A stretch of 64,000 nucleotides of DNA from Shewanella oneidensis MR-1 (GTDB taxonomy: Bacteria > Pseudomonadota > Gammaproteobacteria > Enterobacterales > Shewanellaceae). Positions 7,951 through 18,713 of this stretch are shown here, piece by piece. The stretch spans positions 1,550,001 through 1,614,000 of the forward strand of contig NC_004347.2 in the NCBI RefSeq assembly GCF_000146165.2, written 5' to 3'. How positions within the stretch are numbered: the stretch's first letter is position 1; each line of letters opens with the position of its first letter. Both the position numbers and the translations under genes were made by a program. A model generated the notes under the pieces. It ran no database searches. It was not told the origin of the DNA and was given only the letters and a program-made list of their open reading frames with translations.

Positions 7951-10260
7951 ATGGGGCTGGAGAAGTTGCTGTATTTGCGGGGCGTAGGAGCAGACTTTAC
8001 CGACTGCTTCGGCCAGTACATTCGCATTCCCGAAGCTGACAGGCAAGGGATTTTGACCTGTATGTTACAGGATACTAATGAGCCGCATAACGAGGCTGAG
8101 TTGTCAGCGGTGAATCGGCTCACACAGAGTGCTATCGCAGCCCAAGTTTATCAATTAGACGCACAGCATTGGACCCAAGTATTACCGGCATTTCATTGGT
8201 GTTATGTCGATGAACCATGGGTGTGCTTATATTTACCTCAATCTTACCGTGGCGATCTGCTGCTGACGTTTAAATGTGAGCAAGGTGAGGTAATTGTCTT
8301 TAATGTGCCGTTTTCAGGCTTAAAGCCGATTGGGGATTATCGTATTGAGGAATCCGAGTTAGCGCGACATGGCGATAGCCCATTTGCCGACGAATGCCAG
8401 TTTATTCAATATCGTCTCGATCTTTTAGCGCATGAGTTTGATTGCTGCGATGTCTCTGAGCAAGACAAGCTCAGCGATGTGTCCTGCCTTGGGCTGGGTT
8501 ACCACAAGCTCAGCGTCAGCTTGGGTGATACGACTTCTACTTTAGGGGATTGTACTTCAGGGATTCATCATGCCGAGCTAACAGCAAGGAAGGCGAATGA
8601 GTTCTATGGCCACTTTATGCTGGCACCGCGGACGGCTTATCAAGGCGTGATGAACAGCGTGGCGCAAAGAAAACGCCATAAACCTTGGGGCGTGAGTGTT
8701 CAGCTTTACAGTGTACGCAGTGATAACCAATGGGGGATCGGCGACTTTGGCGATCTAGAGCAACTCATCACCTTAGTTGCCGAATATGGCGCTGATTTTA
8801 TTCAACTCAATCCATTACATGCCTTAGATATTGCCGTGCCGGAACAGCCTAGTCCTTATAGTCCCTGTGATCGGCGCCGGCTTAATCCTCTGTATATTCA
8901 CTTGTCGAGCGTGCCTGAGTTTGAGCTCTTGGCTGAGGAATTTGCCGCCAATGAATGGCAAGAAGCCATTGCACTACTCAATACTGAAAATTGGCTCGAT
9001 TATCCCAAGGTGAGTGAGCTTAAGTACCGCGCCTTTGCCCGTTTATACACAGTGTTTTGCGAAAGCCATTTACAGCAACGTACGCTAAGGGCGCAGCGTT
9101 TTCATGTTTTTGTCAAACAAGAGGGTGAGTCGCTACGGGAGTTTGCTCAGGCCGAATACTTACGTAGCCCTAGCGCCATTGCGCAGGATGAAAGTTTTTA
9201 TCTTTATCTGCAGTTTGTGGCCGAAGAGCAACTGCAACTGTGCCAGCTTAAGGCAAAAGAAGCGGGCATGGGCATCGGGCTAATTCGCGATCTTGCAGTG
9301 GGTGCAGCCTTACAAGGTGTTGAGGTGCAAGCCAATTCACAACTGTTTTGTCTAAACGCTAGCATAGGCGCGCCGCCGGATCCCTTTGCGCCCCAAGGCC
9401 AAAATTGGGGCTTAACCCCCCTCGATCCTATTAAGTTAAAGCAAGATCGCTATCGCCATTTTATTGCGTTAATCCGCGCCAATATGACGTACTGTGGCGC
9501 ACTGCGAATTGACCATGTGATGGGGCTGTTACGGCTCTGGTGGTGGCCTCTGGATAAACGTCTTGGGCAGGGCGCCTATGTCTATTACCCCGTTGAAACT
9601 TTGCTGGCGATACTCTGTCTTGAAAGTCAGCGCGCCCGCTGTGTGGTGATTGGCGAAGACTTAGGCCTAGTCCCGCCTGACATTATTCACCGCCTGTATC
9701 ACGCCGGCGTTTACTCCAACGAACTGTTCTACTTCTGCAAGGATCATCAAGGCTTTAAGCCGCCGAGCCAATATAAGTTCCAAAGTTTGATGATGCTGGC
9801 AAACCACGATGTGCCCACCTTGGTCGCTTGGTGGACGGGCAGTGACTTGCACCTGAGGCGTCAACTCGACTTACTCACAACCGACGAGCAATTAGGTGAG
9901 GCATTGGCTGGACGTGAGCAGGAAAAACACCAGCTTGTGCACAGTTTAATCTCCCAAGGTTTATTGCCTGAGACAGATATTCAACAGATTGATCTTGAAG
10001 ATTTATTAACCGCGTGGATGGCATTGGGTGCCTCAGGCAATAGTGCGCTTTACAGCGTGCAATGGTGCGATCTGCTGGCTGATCGCCATGCGGTCAATAT
10101 CCCTGGCACTTGGCTCGAGTACCCCAATTGGCAGCGACGATTGCCGATCACGTTAAGGGATGCCGCGACCCAAAGCACTGTCGCACTGCGCTTGCAACGC
10201 ATTGCTGCTGCGAGACATTTGCCGGAAATCGCTGCACAAACAGATAACACCTTTGACTAA
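7951..10260 (+). CDS. malQ: 4-alpha-glucanotransferase (amylomaltase)
   Basis: A GH77 disproportionating enzyme that transfers glucan segments between maltodextrins, recycling oligosaccharides released during glycogen breakdown. It is 769 residues, somewhat longer than E. coli MalQ (694), with an N-terminal extension domain of about 230 residues before the catalytic part starting at [12 protein letters not shown]. Catalytic landmarks: [10 protein letters not shown] (nucleophile Asp), [11 protein letters not shown] (acid/base Glu) and [12 protein letters not shown] (third Asp). I chose ATG 7951 ([13 protein letters not shown]); in-frame ATGs at 7924 and 7897 are possible. It is the first gene of the operon, 13 bp before glgB. 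Confidence 0.92.
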
Positions 10261-10273
10261 AAATGGAAGCCAA

Positions 10274-12514
10274 ATGATGACTCAAGCCCAGACTTACTTC
10301 TATGACGGTAGCGATGTCGCACTGCTTAATGGTCAATATACGGATGTGTTTTCCCTGCTTGGCATGCACAGCATCAACGAAGGTAAGGCCTTGGTGGTGC
10401 GCTGTTTTTTACGTAATGCCCAAAAGGTTGATGTGATAAGCCTTAAGGATGGCCGTAAAGTGGCGAGCCTTGAGCGCGTCAATGAGGCTGGACTCTTTGC
10501 GGGCACGCTTGGCAGGCGAATAAAGCCATTTTTGTATGCACTACGGGTGACTTACCCCCTTTGCGAGCTTGATATTATCGACCCCTATCAGTTTGGCTCC
10601 CTCCTTAATCGTGAGGATTTATACCTCTTCGGCGAGGGTAGTAGCGAGCAGGCCTATCGGTTTTTAGGCGCAAATTGGCGTCAAGTCGATAACGTTGAAG
10701 GCGTGCATTTTTGTGTTTGGGCCCCCAATGCTAAACGGGTTTCTGTGGTGGGTGATTTTAACCACTGGGACGATACTCGCCATGTGATGCGTCAACATGT
10801 TGCCAACGGTTTGTGGGAGATTTTTCTGCCAGGTGTCGTCGAAGGCTCGCACTATAAGTTTGATTTGGTTTATCAAAATGGCGAGCGTCACGCCAAATCC
10901 GATCCGATGGCGACTCAAATGGAATGCGCGCCGCACAATGCCTCCATAGTGCCGAAAAAACAGCAGCACCAGTGGGCTGATACGCAATGGATGGATAAAC
11001 GCGCGGCCACGGCTTGGCACCGTGCGCCCATGTCTATCTACGAAGTGCAGCTTGGCTCATGGCGGCGAAAAGGCGAGTTTGGTGAGCAATATTTTGATTA
11101 TCAAGACTTAATCGAGCAGTTGATTCCCTATGTTAAGGAACAAGGTTTTACCCATATTGAGTTGATGCCGGTGAGCGAATATCCCTTTGACGGTTCTTGG
11201 GGATATCAACCTGTTGGCTTGTATGCGCCGACCTATCGTTTTGGCGATGCTAATGGCTTTAAAGCATTTATCGATGCCTGCCATCAAGCTGAGATAGGTG
11301 TATTACTCGATTGGGTAGCGGCGCATTTCCCTAAGGATCCCCACGGTTTAGTGCGTTTTGATGGCACTTGTCTTTACGAGCATGAAGATCCACGTAAGGG
11401 GACGCATCCCGACTGGGACACGCTTATCTACAACTATGGCCGTGGTGAGGTGCGTAGTTTTCTGCTCAGTAATGCCTGCTATTGGTTGCGGGAGTTTCAC
11501 CTCGATGGCCTAAGGCTTGATGCGGTGTCATCTATGTTGTATCTCGATTACAGCCGCGAGCCTGGGCAATGGCTGCCCAATGCCTATGGCGGACGGGAGA
11601 ATTTAGAGGCGATAGATTTTTTGCAAATGCTGAATCAGCGTTTGTACCAAGCCATCCCCGGTATTTGCATGATTGCTGAAGAGTCCACCGCCTTTGCTGG
11701 GGTGACTAAACCGACGGACAGCTCTGGGCTTGGCTTTGGTTTTAAGTGGAATATGGGCTGGATGAACGACAGCCTAAGCTATTTGGGGCGCGATCCTATT
11801 TATCGGCAGTATCACCATAACCAGCTCACCTTTAGTTTGATGTATGCCTACTCCGAGCAATTTATGCTGTCGATAAGCCATGATGAAGTGGTGCACGGCA
11901 AGGGTTCTTTGCTGCATAAAATCCCCGGCGATGATTGGCAAAAGTTCGCTACGCTCAGAGCCTATTACGGCTTTATGTGGGGGCATCCGGGTAAAAAATT
12001 ATTGTTTATGGGCAGTGAGTTTGCTCAGCGCGATGAGTGGGATCACGACCACAGTCTCGATTGGCATTTACTCGCCTTCGAGCCTCACCAAGGCGTGCAG
12101 CGCTGGCTTAGGGATCTTAACCAGCTTTATCGACAATTCCCCGCCTTATCCGTACTCGACTATGAGCCACAGGGATTTCGCTGGCTCGATTGCGATAATG
12201 GCCGCGACAGTATTTTTAGCTTTGTACGCTATGGCGAAGGGAATGATGTACCGCTGGTGTTTGTGGTGAATATGACGCCGACCGTGCATCAAGGTTTTCG
12301 CATTGGCTTACCCCAAGGCGGAGATTTCTGCGAATACCTCAATAGCGACAGCTATCTCTACGGCGGCAGTAATCAGGGGAATGGCGGCAAAATTATCGCC
12401 CAAGCTTTACCCTGGCAGGGCATGGCATCGAGCGCGTTGATCACTGTGCCGCCCCTTGGCTGCTTAATTCTCGGGCCTGCGACTGAAAATATCCTAAGAG
12501 AATCAGCCCTATGA
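10274..12514 (+). CDS. glgB: 1,4-alpha-glucan branching enzyme
   Basis: Introduces alpha-1,6 branches into glycogen. It is 746 residues, close to the ~730 of the family. Order: N1 domain (~20-110), CBM48 domain starting near [20 protein letters not shown], then the GH13 barrel with [27 protein letters not shown] (nucleophile Asp), MIAEESTAF (acid/base Glu) and [13 protein letters not shown] (third acid), and a beta C-terminal domain. ATG 10274 or 10277 could be the start; GGAAG lies 4 or 7 bases before them. Its TGA overlaps the glgX ATG by four bases (ATGA), indicating translational coupling. Confidence 0.96.
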
Positions 12515-14763
12515 CGAGTGCTGCGCTTATCAATTCCGGCGGTTCACTGCCTTATTCCGTAAGCGCGGGTAAGGCTTTTCCGTTAGGGGCGACGGTCGAT
12601 GATGGCGGGGTTAATTTCGCGCTATTTTCGGCCCATGCCACAGGGGTGGAATTGTGTCTCTTCGACGCACAAGGTAAGGTCGAAATTCAGCGCATTGCTT
12701 TGACGGAGCAAACCCAGCAAATCTGGCATCTGTATGTACATGGGCTCTGTGCAGGCCAGCTTTATGGCTATCGTGTCTATGGTCCCTACGAGCCCCAATT
12801 AGGCCACAGATTTAATCCGCACAAATTGCTATTAGACCCCTACGCCCGCCAGCTCGTGGGGCGTTATCATCACCATATTGCCAACTTTGGCTATGAGTTA
12901 GATAACCCTAACGAAGACTTATCTTTTAGTACCTTAGATAACGCCGCTTATATGCCAAAATGCAAGGTCGTCGATATTCGACCACTGCTTGCTGCGGCCG
13001 AATCGCAGGCTATTCGGCCACTTTCACCCCATCGAAATCCACTACCGATTGAGCAGTGCATTATTTATGAGATGCACTTAAAAGGCTTTACCGCGCTGCA
13101 CCCTGAGATCGACGTGCCGCTACGTGGCACCTTTGCAGGATTGGCATCGAAGGCTGCGATAGATTACTTAGTCAAGCTTGGTGTGAATTGCGTTGAGCTG
13201 TTACCGATTCAGGCATTTTTCTCCGAACCCTTTTTACTTGAAAAACAGCTGTCTAACTATTGGGGCTACAACAGTATTGGCTTTTTCGCGCCAGAACCGA
13301 GTTATCTCTCGAGTGAGGATATTATTGAGTTTCGCACTATGGTGGATGCGCTACATGGCGCGGGCATTGAAGTGATTCTTGATGTGGTCTACAACCATAG
13401 CGCCGAAGGCAGCCGTCTCGGGCCAACTTTTAGCTTCCGTGGTATCGACAATCTGAGCTATTACCGTCTACATCCAAACGATAAACGCTTCTATATCAAT
13501 GATACTGGTTGTGGCAATACCTTAAACCTCAATCATCCCCGCATGTTGCAGTTGGTGTTGGACTCACTGCGTTATTGGGTGAAGGTCATGGGCGTTGATG
13601 GTTTTCGTTTCGATTTAGCAGCCAGTCTTGGCCGTGAAGCCTATGGGTTTGATCCCGGCTCCGGCTTTTTTGATGCGCTGCTGCAAGACCCCGTGCTTTG
13701 CCGTGTGAAGTTGATTGCCGAACCTTGGGATATAGGTCCTGGCGGTTATCAGCTCGGCAATTTCCCGGTGGCCTTTAGCGAGTGGAACGACAGATACCGC
13801 GATACGATGCGCCGATTCTGGCGCGGCGATCACGGCATGTTACCGGAATTTGCGCGGCGCTTTCATGGCTCAGGGGATTTTTTTGAGCATAGTGGCCGCC
13901 CGCCCGCTGCCAGTATCAATTTCTTGACCAGTCACGATGGTTTTACCCTGAAAGATTTGGTGAGTTACTGCGAGCGGCACAATTGGGCCAACGGTGAAGA
14001 GAATCGCGATGGCCACCATGCGAACTTCAGCTACCACTACGGAGTGGAAGGGGCGTCCAACGACGTTTCAGTGTTAGTGCTACGCGCCCGCCAGCAACGC
14101 AATTTACTGACCACCTTATTTTTGTCCCAAGGCGTGCCAATGCTGCTCAGCGGTGATGAAACGGGCCGCACTCAAGGCGGAAATAATAACGCCTATTGCC
14201 AAGATAACCCGATGAATTGGTTTGATTGGTCATCTGAGGGAATGGATAAACATCTGCTGAGTTTTACCCAACAACTTATCGCCTTGCGTAAGCGCTTTCC
14301 GCTCTTATGTGCAAAACGTTTTATCCATGAACAGCTGGTGGCTCGTTCTCTCGAATCGCCCTCAGAGTCGCCTTTAGGTGCTGCAAAGTTCTTAACTCAG
14401 CCAAGCGCGAGGTTAGATTGGTTTAGTCGACAAGGTAAGCCAATGACAAAAAGCCTGTGGAGCGAGTCTATGTGCCGCAGTCTCTGCGTGGTGTTATCCG
14501 GTGATTTAACCGCAGGCATTGATGTGGCTGGTGACAACAGCTTTCAAGCCTTGCTGTTAATGGTGAATGCCGATGAGCATCCGTTGGCATTTACCCCGCC
14601 TGTTTTTGAGCATTTAGGTCCGTGGCAATGCTTGCTACATACCCAAACCGAACCGCAATACCTTACTCCCACTGAGCCGCTGGATGCTCAGTCCTCACCA
14701 ACACGATACTTACTACAAGATCGCAGTCTTATGCTGTTTCATGCTGATTTTATAAGGAATTAA
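12511..14763 (+). CDS. glgX: glycogen debranching enzyme, isoamylase type
   Basis: Hydrolyses alpha-1,6 linkages of the short outer chains left by phosphorylase. It is 750 residues: an N-terminal CBM48 domain (~15-120, starting at [20 protein letters not shown]), then a GH13 barrel with [29 protein letters not shown] (nucleophile Asp), [13 protein letters not shown] (acid/base Glu) and [15 protein letters not shown] (third Asp), then a C-terminal beta domain. The start overlaps the glgB stop by 4 bp and the stop is 2 bp before glgP, so the genes are tightly coupled. Confidence 0.95.
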
Positions 14764-14765
14764 TT

Positions 14766-17279
14766 ATGAGTCACGACAGTGAGTTGAGCCCAAATACCAG
14801 CGGCGTTACCCCTAAAAAACGTGCAACGATAGCTGTTGAGAGTCTAAAAGCAGTTGCCCACGACCCCTGTGAACCCTGTGATGCTTTGCCAGCTTCTTTT
14901 ACTCGCCATGTGCGTTACGGATTAAGTCGTGGAGAAGGCGCCAGAGGAGAGTTATTTCAGGCACTTGCCCTCAGCGTTAAAGAGCAAATGCTGGACGATT
15001 GGCGTGAGACACGCATAAAAGATAGCCATTATGACAACAAGCAAGTTGCTTATTTGTCACTCGAATTTTTAATGGGCAGGACACTAGGTAATGCCTTGTT
15101 AAGCTTAGATTTAGAGCAAGATAGCCGTGAAGCTTTAAGTCATTACTCGGTTTCTCTTGAGGAGCTTGAAGAGGCCGAACATGATGCGGGGTTAGGCAAT
15201 GGTGGCTTAGGACGACTCGCGGCTTGCTTTCTCGACAGTTGCGCAAGCCTAGATTTATCCGTCACTGGCTATGGTATTCGTTACGAATACGGCATGTTTG
15301 CCCAGAAAATTGTTGATGGTTATCAGGTCGAGCGCCCAGATCGCTGGTTACGTGAGGGTAATCCTTGGGAGGTACGCGTTCCCCATCATAATGTGACAGT
15401 GCATTTTTTTGGCCACACCGAATCCTATGTAGATAAGCAAGGGCGCAGACACGTGATTTGGGTTGATACCCAAGATGTACTCGCCGTGGCCTACGATATG
15501 CCTGTGCCCGGTTATCGCAATGGTCGTATCAATACCCTAAGACTTTGGAAGGCTGAAGCCACCGATGACTTTGATTTAGCAGAGTTTAACCAAGGGGATT
15601 ATACCGAGGCTGTGGCGCGTAAAAACCTCGCCGAACAGATCACTATGGTGCTGTATCCCAATGATGCCAGTGAGAACGGTAAGGAACTGCGCCTTCGTCA
15701 GCAGTATTTTTTGTCCTCCGCCAGTTTGCAGGCGATTTTGAAACGTTGGGTGCATCACCACGGCCATGACTTCACTCAGTTTGCAGCAAAAAATGTGATG
15801 CAGTTGAATGACACTCACCCGAGCATCGCCGTACCTGAGTTAATGCGTTTACTGGTGGATGAATACGCCCTCGAGTGGGATGCCGCTTGGGCGATAACCC
15901 GTCAAACTATGGCTTACACCAATCATACGCTGTTACCCGAAGCATTAGAGCGTTGGCCTGTGCGCATGATGGCGCTGATGTTGCCGCGGATTTTAGAAAT
16001 CATCTATGAGATCAACGCAAGATATCTTGATTTAGTCGCCCACCACTGGCCAGGGGATGCTGACAAGCTTGCGAGCATGTCGATTATTCAAGAAGGCCCC
16101 GATCCACACGTTAGGATGGCTTACTTAGCCATAGTGGCAAGCTTTTCGGTGAACGGCGTTGCAGGACTGCATACTCAGTTATTAAAGTCGGGTCTGTTTA
16201 AGGATTTTTATAGCCTCTGGCCGCAGAAGTTTAACAATCGTACCAACGGAGTCACGCCAAGGCGTTGGTTAGCTCATTGCAATCCTGCGCTCGCCAAACT
16301 GTTAAGTAGCCATTTGGGTCAGAGTTGGGTAACGGATTTAAGCCAGCTTATGGCGCTCAATGCCCTAACCCAAGATGCCAGTTTTATTCAACAGTGGCGA
16401 GAGGTGAAGCAAGGCAACAAGGTATTGCTGGCAAATATGATCGCCAAGGAATGTGGCGTCGAGTTTGACCCTTCTATGCTGTTTGATGTGCAGGTGAAAC
16501 GGATCCACGAGTACAAACGTCAGCTACTCAATATTCTGCATGTGATCCATCTTTATCATCAAATTCAACAGGGGCATACAGAGCATCTGGTGCCACGCTG
16601 CGTGCTGATCGGGGGCAAAGCCGCGCCCGGTTACTTTATGGCGAAGTTGATTATCAAACTCGCCAGTAATGTCGCCCATATGGTCAATTCTGATCCTGTG
16701 GTGGCGCCTTACCTCAGATTTGCCTTTTTGCCTAATTACAATGTCAGTGCCATGGAAAAAATCTGTCCGGGCACCGATGTCTCCGAACAAATCTCCACCG
16801 CGGGTAAGGAGGCCTCTGGCACGGGCAATATGAAGTTTATGATGAACGGCGCGCTCACCATAGGCACCCTAGATGGCGCCAATATTGAGATGCTTGAAGA
16901 AGTGGGCGAAGAGAGTTTTTTCCTCTTTGGACTCAATGCTGAGCAAGTCGCTGCTATGCGCTCAAATTATCAACCGAAACGCATTATCGCGCAGTCCCAT
17001 GCCTTATCCGAGGTGATGGCGCTACTAAAAAGTGGCCACTTTAATCTGCTCGAACCGGGGATTTTCGATCCCATTATCACTTCGATTGAAAGCTCGGATG
17101 ATCAATGGATGACGGCGGCGGATTTCGATAGTTATCGCCTCGCCCAGGAGGCTGTCGCTAACACCTACAAAGATCAGCAAAAGTGGACGCAAATGAGCAT
17201 TCGCAACACGGCGGCCAGCGGCCGCTTCTCCAGCGATGTGACGATTGCTGGCTATCGAGATGAAATTTGGAAGTTATAA
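14766..17279 (+). CDS. glgP: glycogen phosphorylase
   Basis: Releases glucose-1-phosphate from non-reducing ends by phosphorolysis, using pyridoxal phosphate. It is 837 residues (E. coli GlgP 815). GT35 landmarks: QVAYLSLEFLMGRTLGNAL, GLGNGGLGRLAACFLDS, QLNDTHPSIAVPELMRLL, RIHEYKRQLLN and the PLP segment EASGTGNMKFMMNGALTIG with the Schiff-base Lys at ~690. A non-conserved N-terminal stretch of ~45 residues precedes the family start. AAGGA lies before the ATG. It is the fourth gene of the operon, with a short possible ORF and glgC following. Confidence 0.97.
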   Translation: MSHDSELSPNTSGVTPKKRATIAVESLKAVAHDPCEPCDALPASFTRHVRYGLSRGEGARGELFQALALSVKEQMLDDWRETRIKDSHYDNKQVAYLSLEFLMGRTLGNALLSLDLEQDSREALSHYSVSLEELEEAEHDAGLGNGGLGRLAACFLDSCASLDLSVTGYGIRYEYGMFAQKIVDGYQVERPDRWLREGNPWEVRVPHHNVTVHFFGHTESYVDKQGRRHVIWVDTQDVLAVAYDMPVPGYRNGRINTLRLWKAEATDDFDLAEFNQGDYTEAVARKNLAEQITMVLYPNDASENGKELRLRQQYFLSSASLQAILKRWVHHHGHDFTQFAAKNVMQLNDTHPSIAVPELMRLLVDEYALEWDAAWAITRQTMAYTNHTLLPEALERWPVRMMALMLPRILEIIYEINARYLDLVAHHWPGDADKLASMSIIQEGPDPHVRMAYLAIVASFSVNGVAGLHTQLLKSGLFKDFYSLWPQKFNNRTNGVTPRRWLAHCNPALAKLLSSHLGQSWVTDLSQLMALNALTQDASFIQQWREVKQGNKVLLANMIAKECGVEFDPSMLFDVQVKRIHEYKRQLLNILHVIHLYHQIQQGHTEHLVPRCVLIGGKAAPGYFMAKLIIKLASNVAHMVNSDPVVAPYLRFAFLPNYNVSAMEKICPGTDVSEQISTAGKEASGTGNMKFMMNGALTIGTLDGANIEMLEEVGEESFFLFGLNAEQVAAMRSNYQPKRIIAQSHALSEVMALLKSGHFNLLEPGIFDPIITSIESSDDQWMTAADFDSYRLAQEAVANTYKDQQKWTQMSIRNTAASGRFSSDVTIAGYRDEIWKL

Positions 17280-17291
17280 GGGAGTAGGAAT

Positions 17292-17393
17292 ATGAGCAAA
17301 GGAACACGCAGGAAAACGCCGCGATGTGGCCTATTAGGTCCTGAAATGAGTGGTGTAAAAGTCATCGGCACTAATGTGCTATTTGGGGAGTAG
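17292..17393 (+). CDS. possible 33-aa small ORF between glgP and glgC
   Basis: It starts ATG-AGC-AAA with GGGAGTAGG five bases or so upstream, a better ribosome site than several neighbours have, and encodes a basic peptide ([20 protein letters not shown]...) ending GTNVLFGE. Its stop overlaps the glgC ribosome-binding region GGGGAG and lies 6 bp before the glgC ATG. It could be a real small protein, a leader whose translation opens the glgC start, or chance. No family is recognised. Confidence 0.35.
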   Translation: MSKGTRRKTPRCGLLGPEMSGVKVIGTNVLFGE

Positions 17394-17398
17394 AGCCT

Positions 17399-18661
17399 AT
17401 GTCTAATGTACGTTATATCAGTAATTTAACTCGTGAAACCTATGCATTGATTCTGGCTGGTGGCCGAGGCTCGCGTTTACATGAACTCACTGATTGGCGT
17501 GCTAAACCCGCGCTGTATTTCGGGGGCAAGTTTAGGATTATTGATTTTCCGCTATCAAATTGCATCAACTCGGGGATCCGCCGCGTTGGGGTGGTGACCC
17601 AATATAAGTCGCACTCGTTAATCCGCCATGTGATGCGCGGTTGGGGCCATTTCAAAAAAGAGTTGGGCGAGTCGGTAGAGATTTTGCCTGCCTCACAACG
17701 CTACTCTGAAAATTGGTATCAAGGCACCGCGGATGCGGTGTTTCAAAATATCGACATCATTCGCCATGAACTGCCCAAGTATGTCATGGTGCTGTCGGGA
17801 GATCATGTGTATCGCATGGATTACGCCGGTTTACTCGCCGCCCACGCCGAATCTGGCGCCGATATGACGGTCTCCTGCCTTGAAGTGCCAGTGGCTGAAG
17901 CTGCAGGGGCATTTGGGGTAATGGAGGTCGATGATGATATGCGTATCTTAGGTTTTGAAGAAAAACCTCAGCTACCAAAACATTGCCCCGGTAATCCGGA
18001 AAAGTGCCTCGCTTCGATGGGCAACTATGTGTTTAACACTGAATTTTTATTCGAACAGTTGAAAAAGGACGCCCAAAACGCCGAATCTGACCGTGATTTT
18101 GGCAAAGATATTATTCCCTCGATCATCGAAAAACATAAAGTGTTTGCCTATCCCTTTAAGAGTGCCTTCCCGAACGAGCAAGCCTATTGGCGCGATGTGG
18201 GCACCTTGGACTCTTTTTGGCTGGCCAATATGGAATTGTTGTCGCCTACGCCCGCATTAAACCTTTACGATGCGAAATGGCCTATTTGGACCTATCAAGA
18301 GCAATTACCGCCCGCTAAGTTTGTATTCGACGATGATGATCGGCGCGGCATGGCGGTGGATTCTATTATTTCCGGTGGCTGTATTATCTCGGGCGCAACC
18401 GTGCGTCGCAGCGTATTGTTTAACGAGGTACGTGTCTGTTCTTACTCTGTGGTTGAGGATTCCGTGGTACTGCCAGATGTAGTAGTACTGCGCCACTGTA
18501 AGATCAAAAACGCCATTATCGATAGGGGTTGTATTATCCCCGAAGGTACTGTGATTGGTTATAACCACGACCACGACAGAGCAAAAGGCTTTAGGGTGTC
18601 CGAAAAAGGCATCACCTTAGTTACCCGCGATATGTTAGGACTGCCAGTGGGCTACGAGTAA
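17399..18661 (+). CDS. glgC: glucose-1-phosphate adenylyltransferase (ADP-glucose pyrophosphorylase)
   Basis: Makes ADP-glucose from ATP and glucose-1-phosphate, the committed step of bacterial glycogen synthesis; the E. coli type is allosterically controlled. It is 420 residues. The N-terminal nucleotidyltransferase domain has [20 protein letters not shown] (residues ~18-37), [12 protein letters not shown] and [13 protein letters not shown], and the substrate-binding FEEKP segment. The C-terminal left-handed beta-helix carries hexapeptide repeats around [22 protein letters not shown] lies 7 bases before the ATG. Confidence 0.97.
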   Translation: MSNVRYISNLTRETYALILAGGRGSRLHELTDWRAKPALYFGGKFRIIDFPLSNCINSGIRRVGVVTQYKSHSLIRHVMRGWGHFKKELGESVEILPASQRYSENWYQGTADAVFQNIDIIRHELPKYVMVLSGDHVYRMDYAGLLAAHAESGADMTVSCLEVPVAEAAGAFGVMEVDDDMRILGFEEKPQLPKHCPGNPEKCLASMGNYVFNTEFLFEQLKKDAQNAESDRDFGKDIIPSIIEKHKVFAYPFKSAFPNEQAYWRDVGTLDSFWLANMELLSPTPALNLYDAKWPIWTYQEQLPPAKFVFDDDDRRGMAVDSIISGGCIISGATVRRSVLFNEVRVCSYSVVEDSVVLPDVVVLRHCKIKNAIIDRGCIIPEGTVIGYNHDHDRAKGFRVSEKGITLVTRDMLGLPVGYE

Positions 18662-18713
18662 GGCCAATCCGGTAATAAGCTTGAGTATTAACCCGTTAGG
18701 AGTATGAAGTTAG

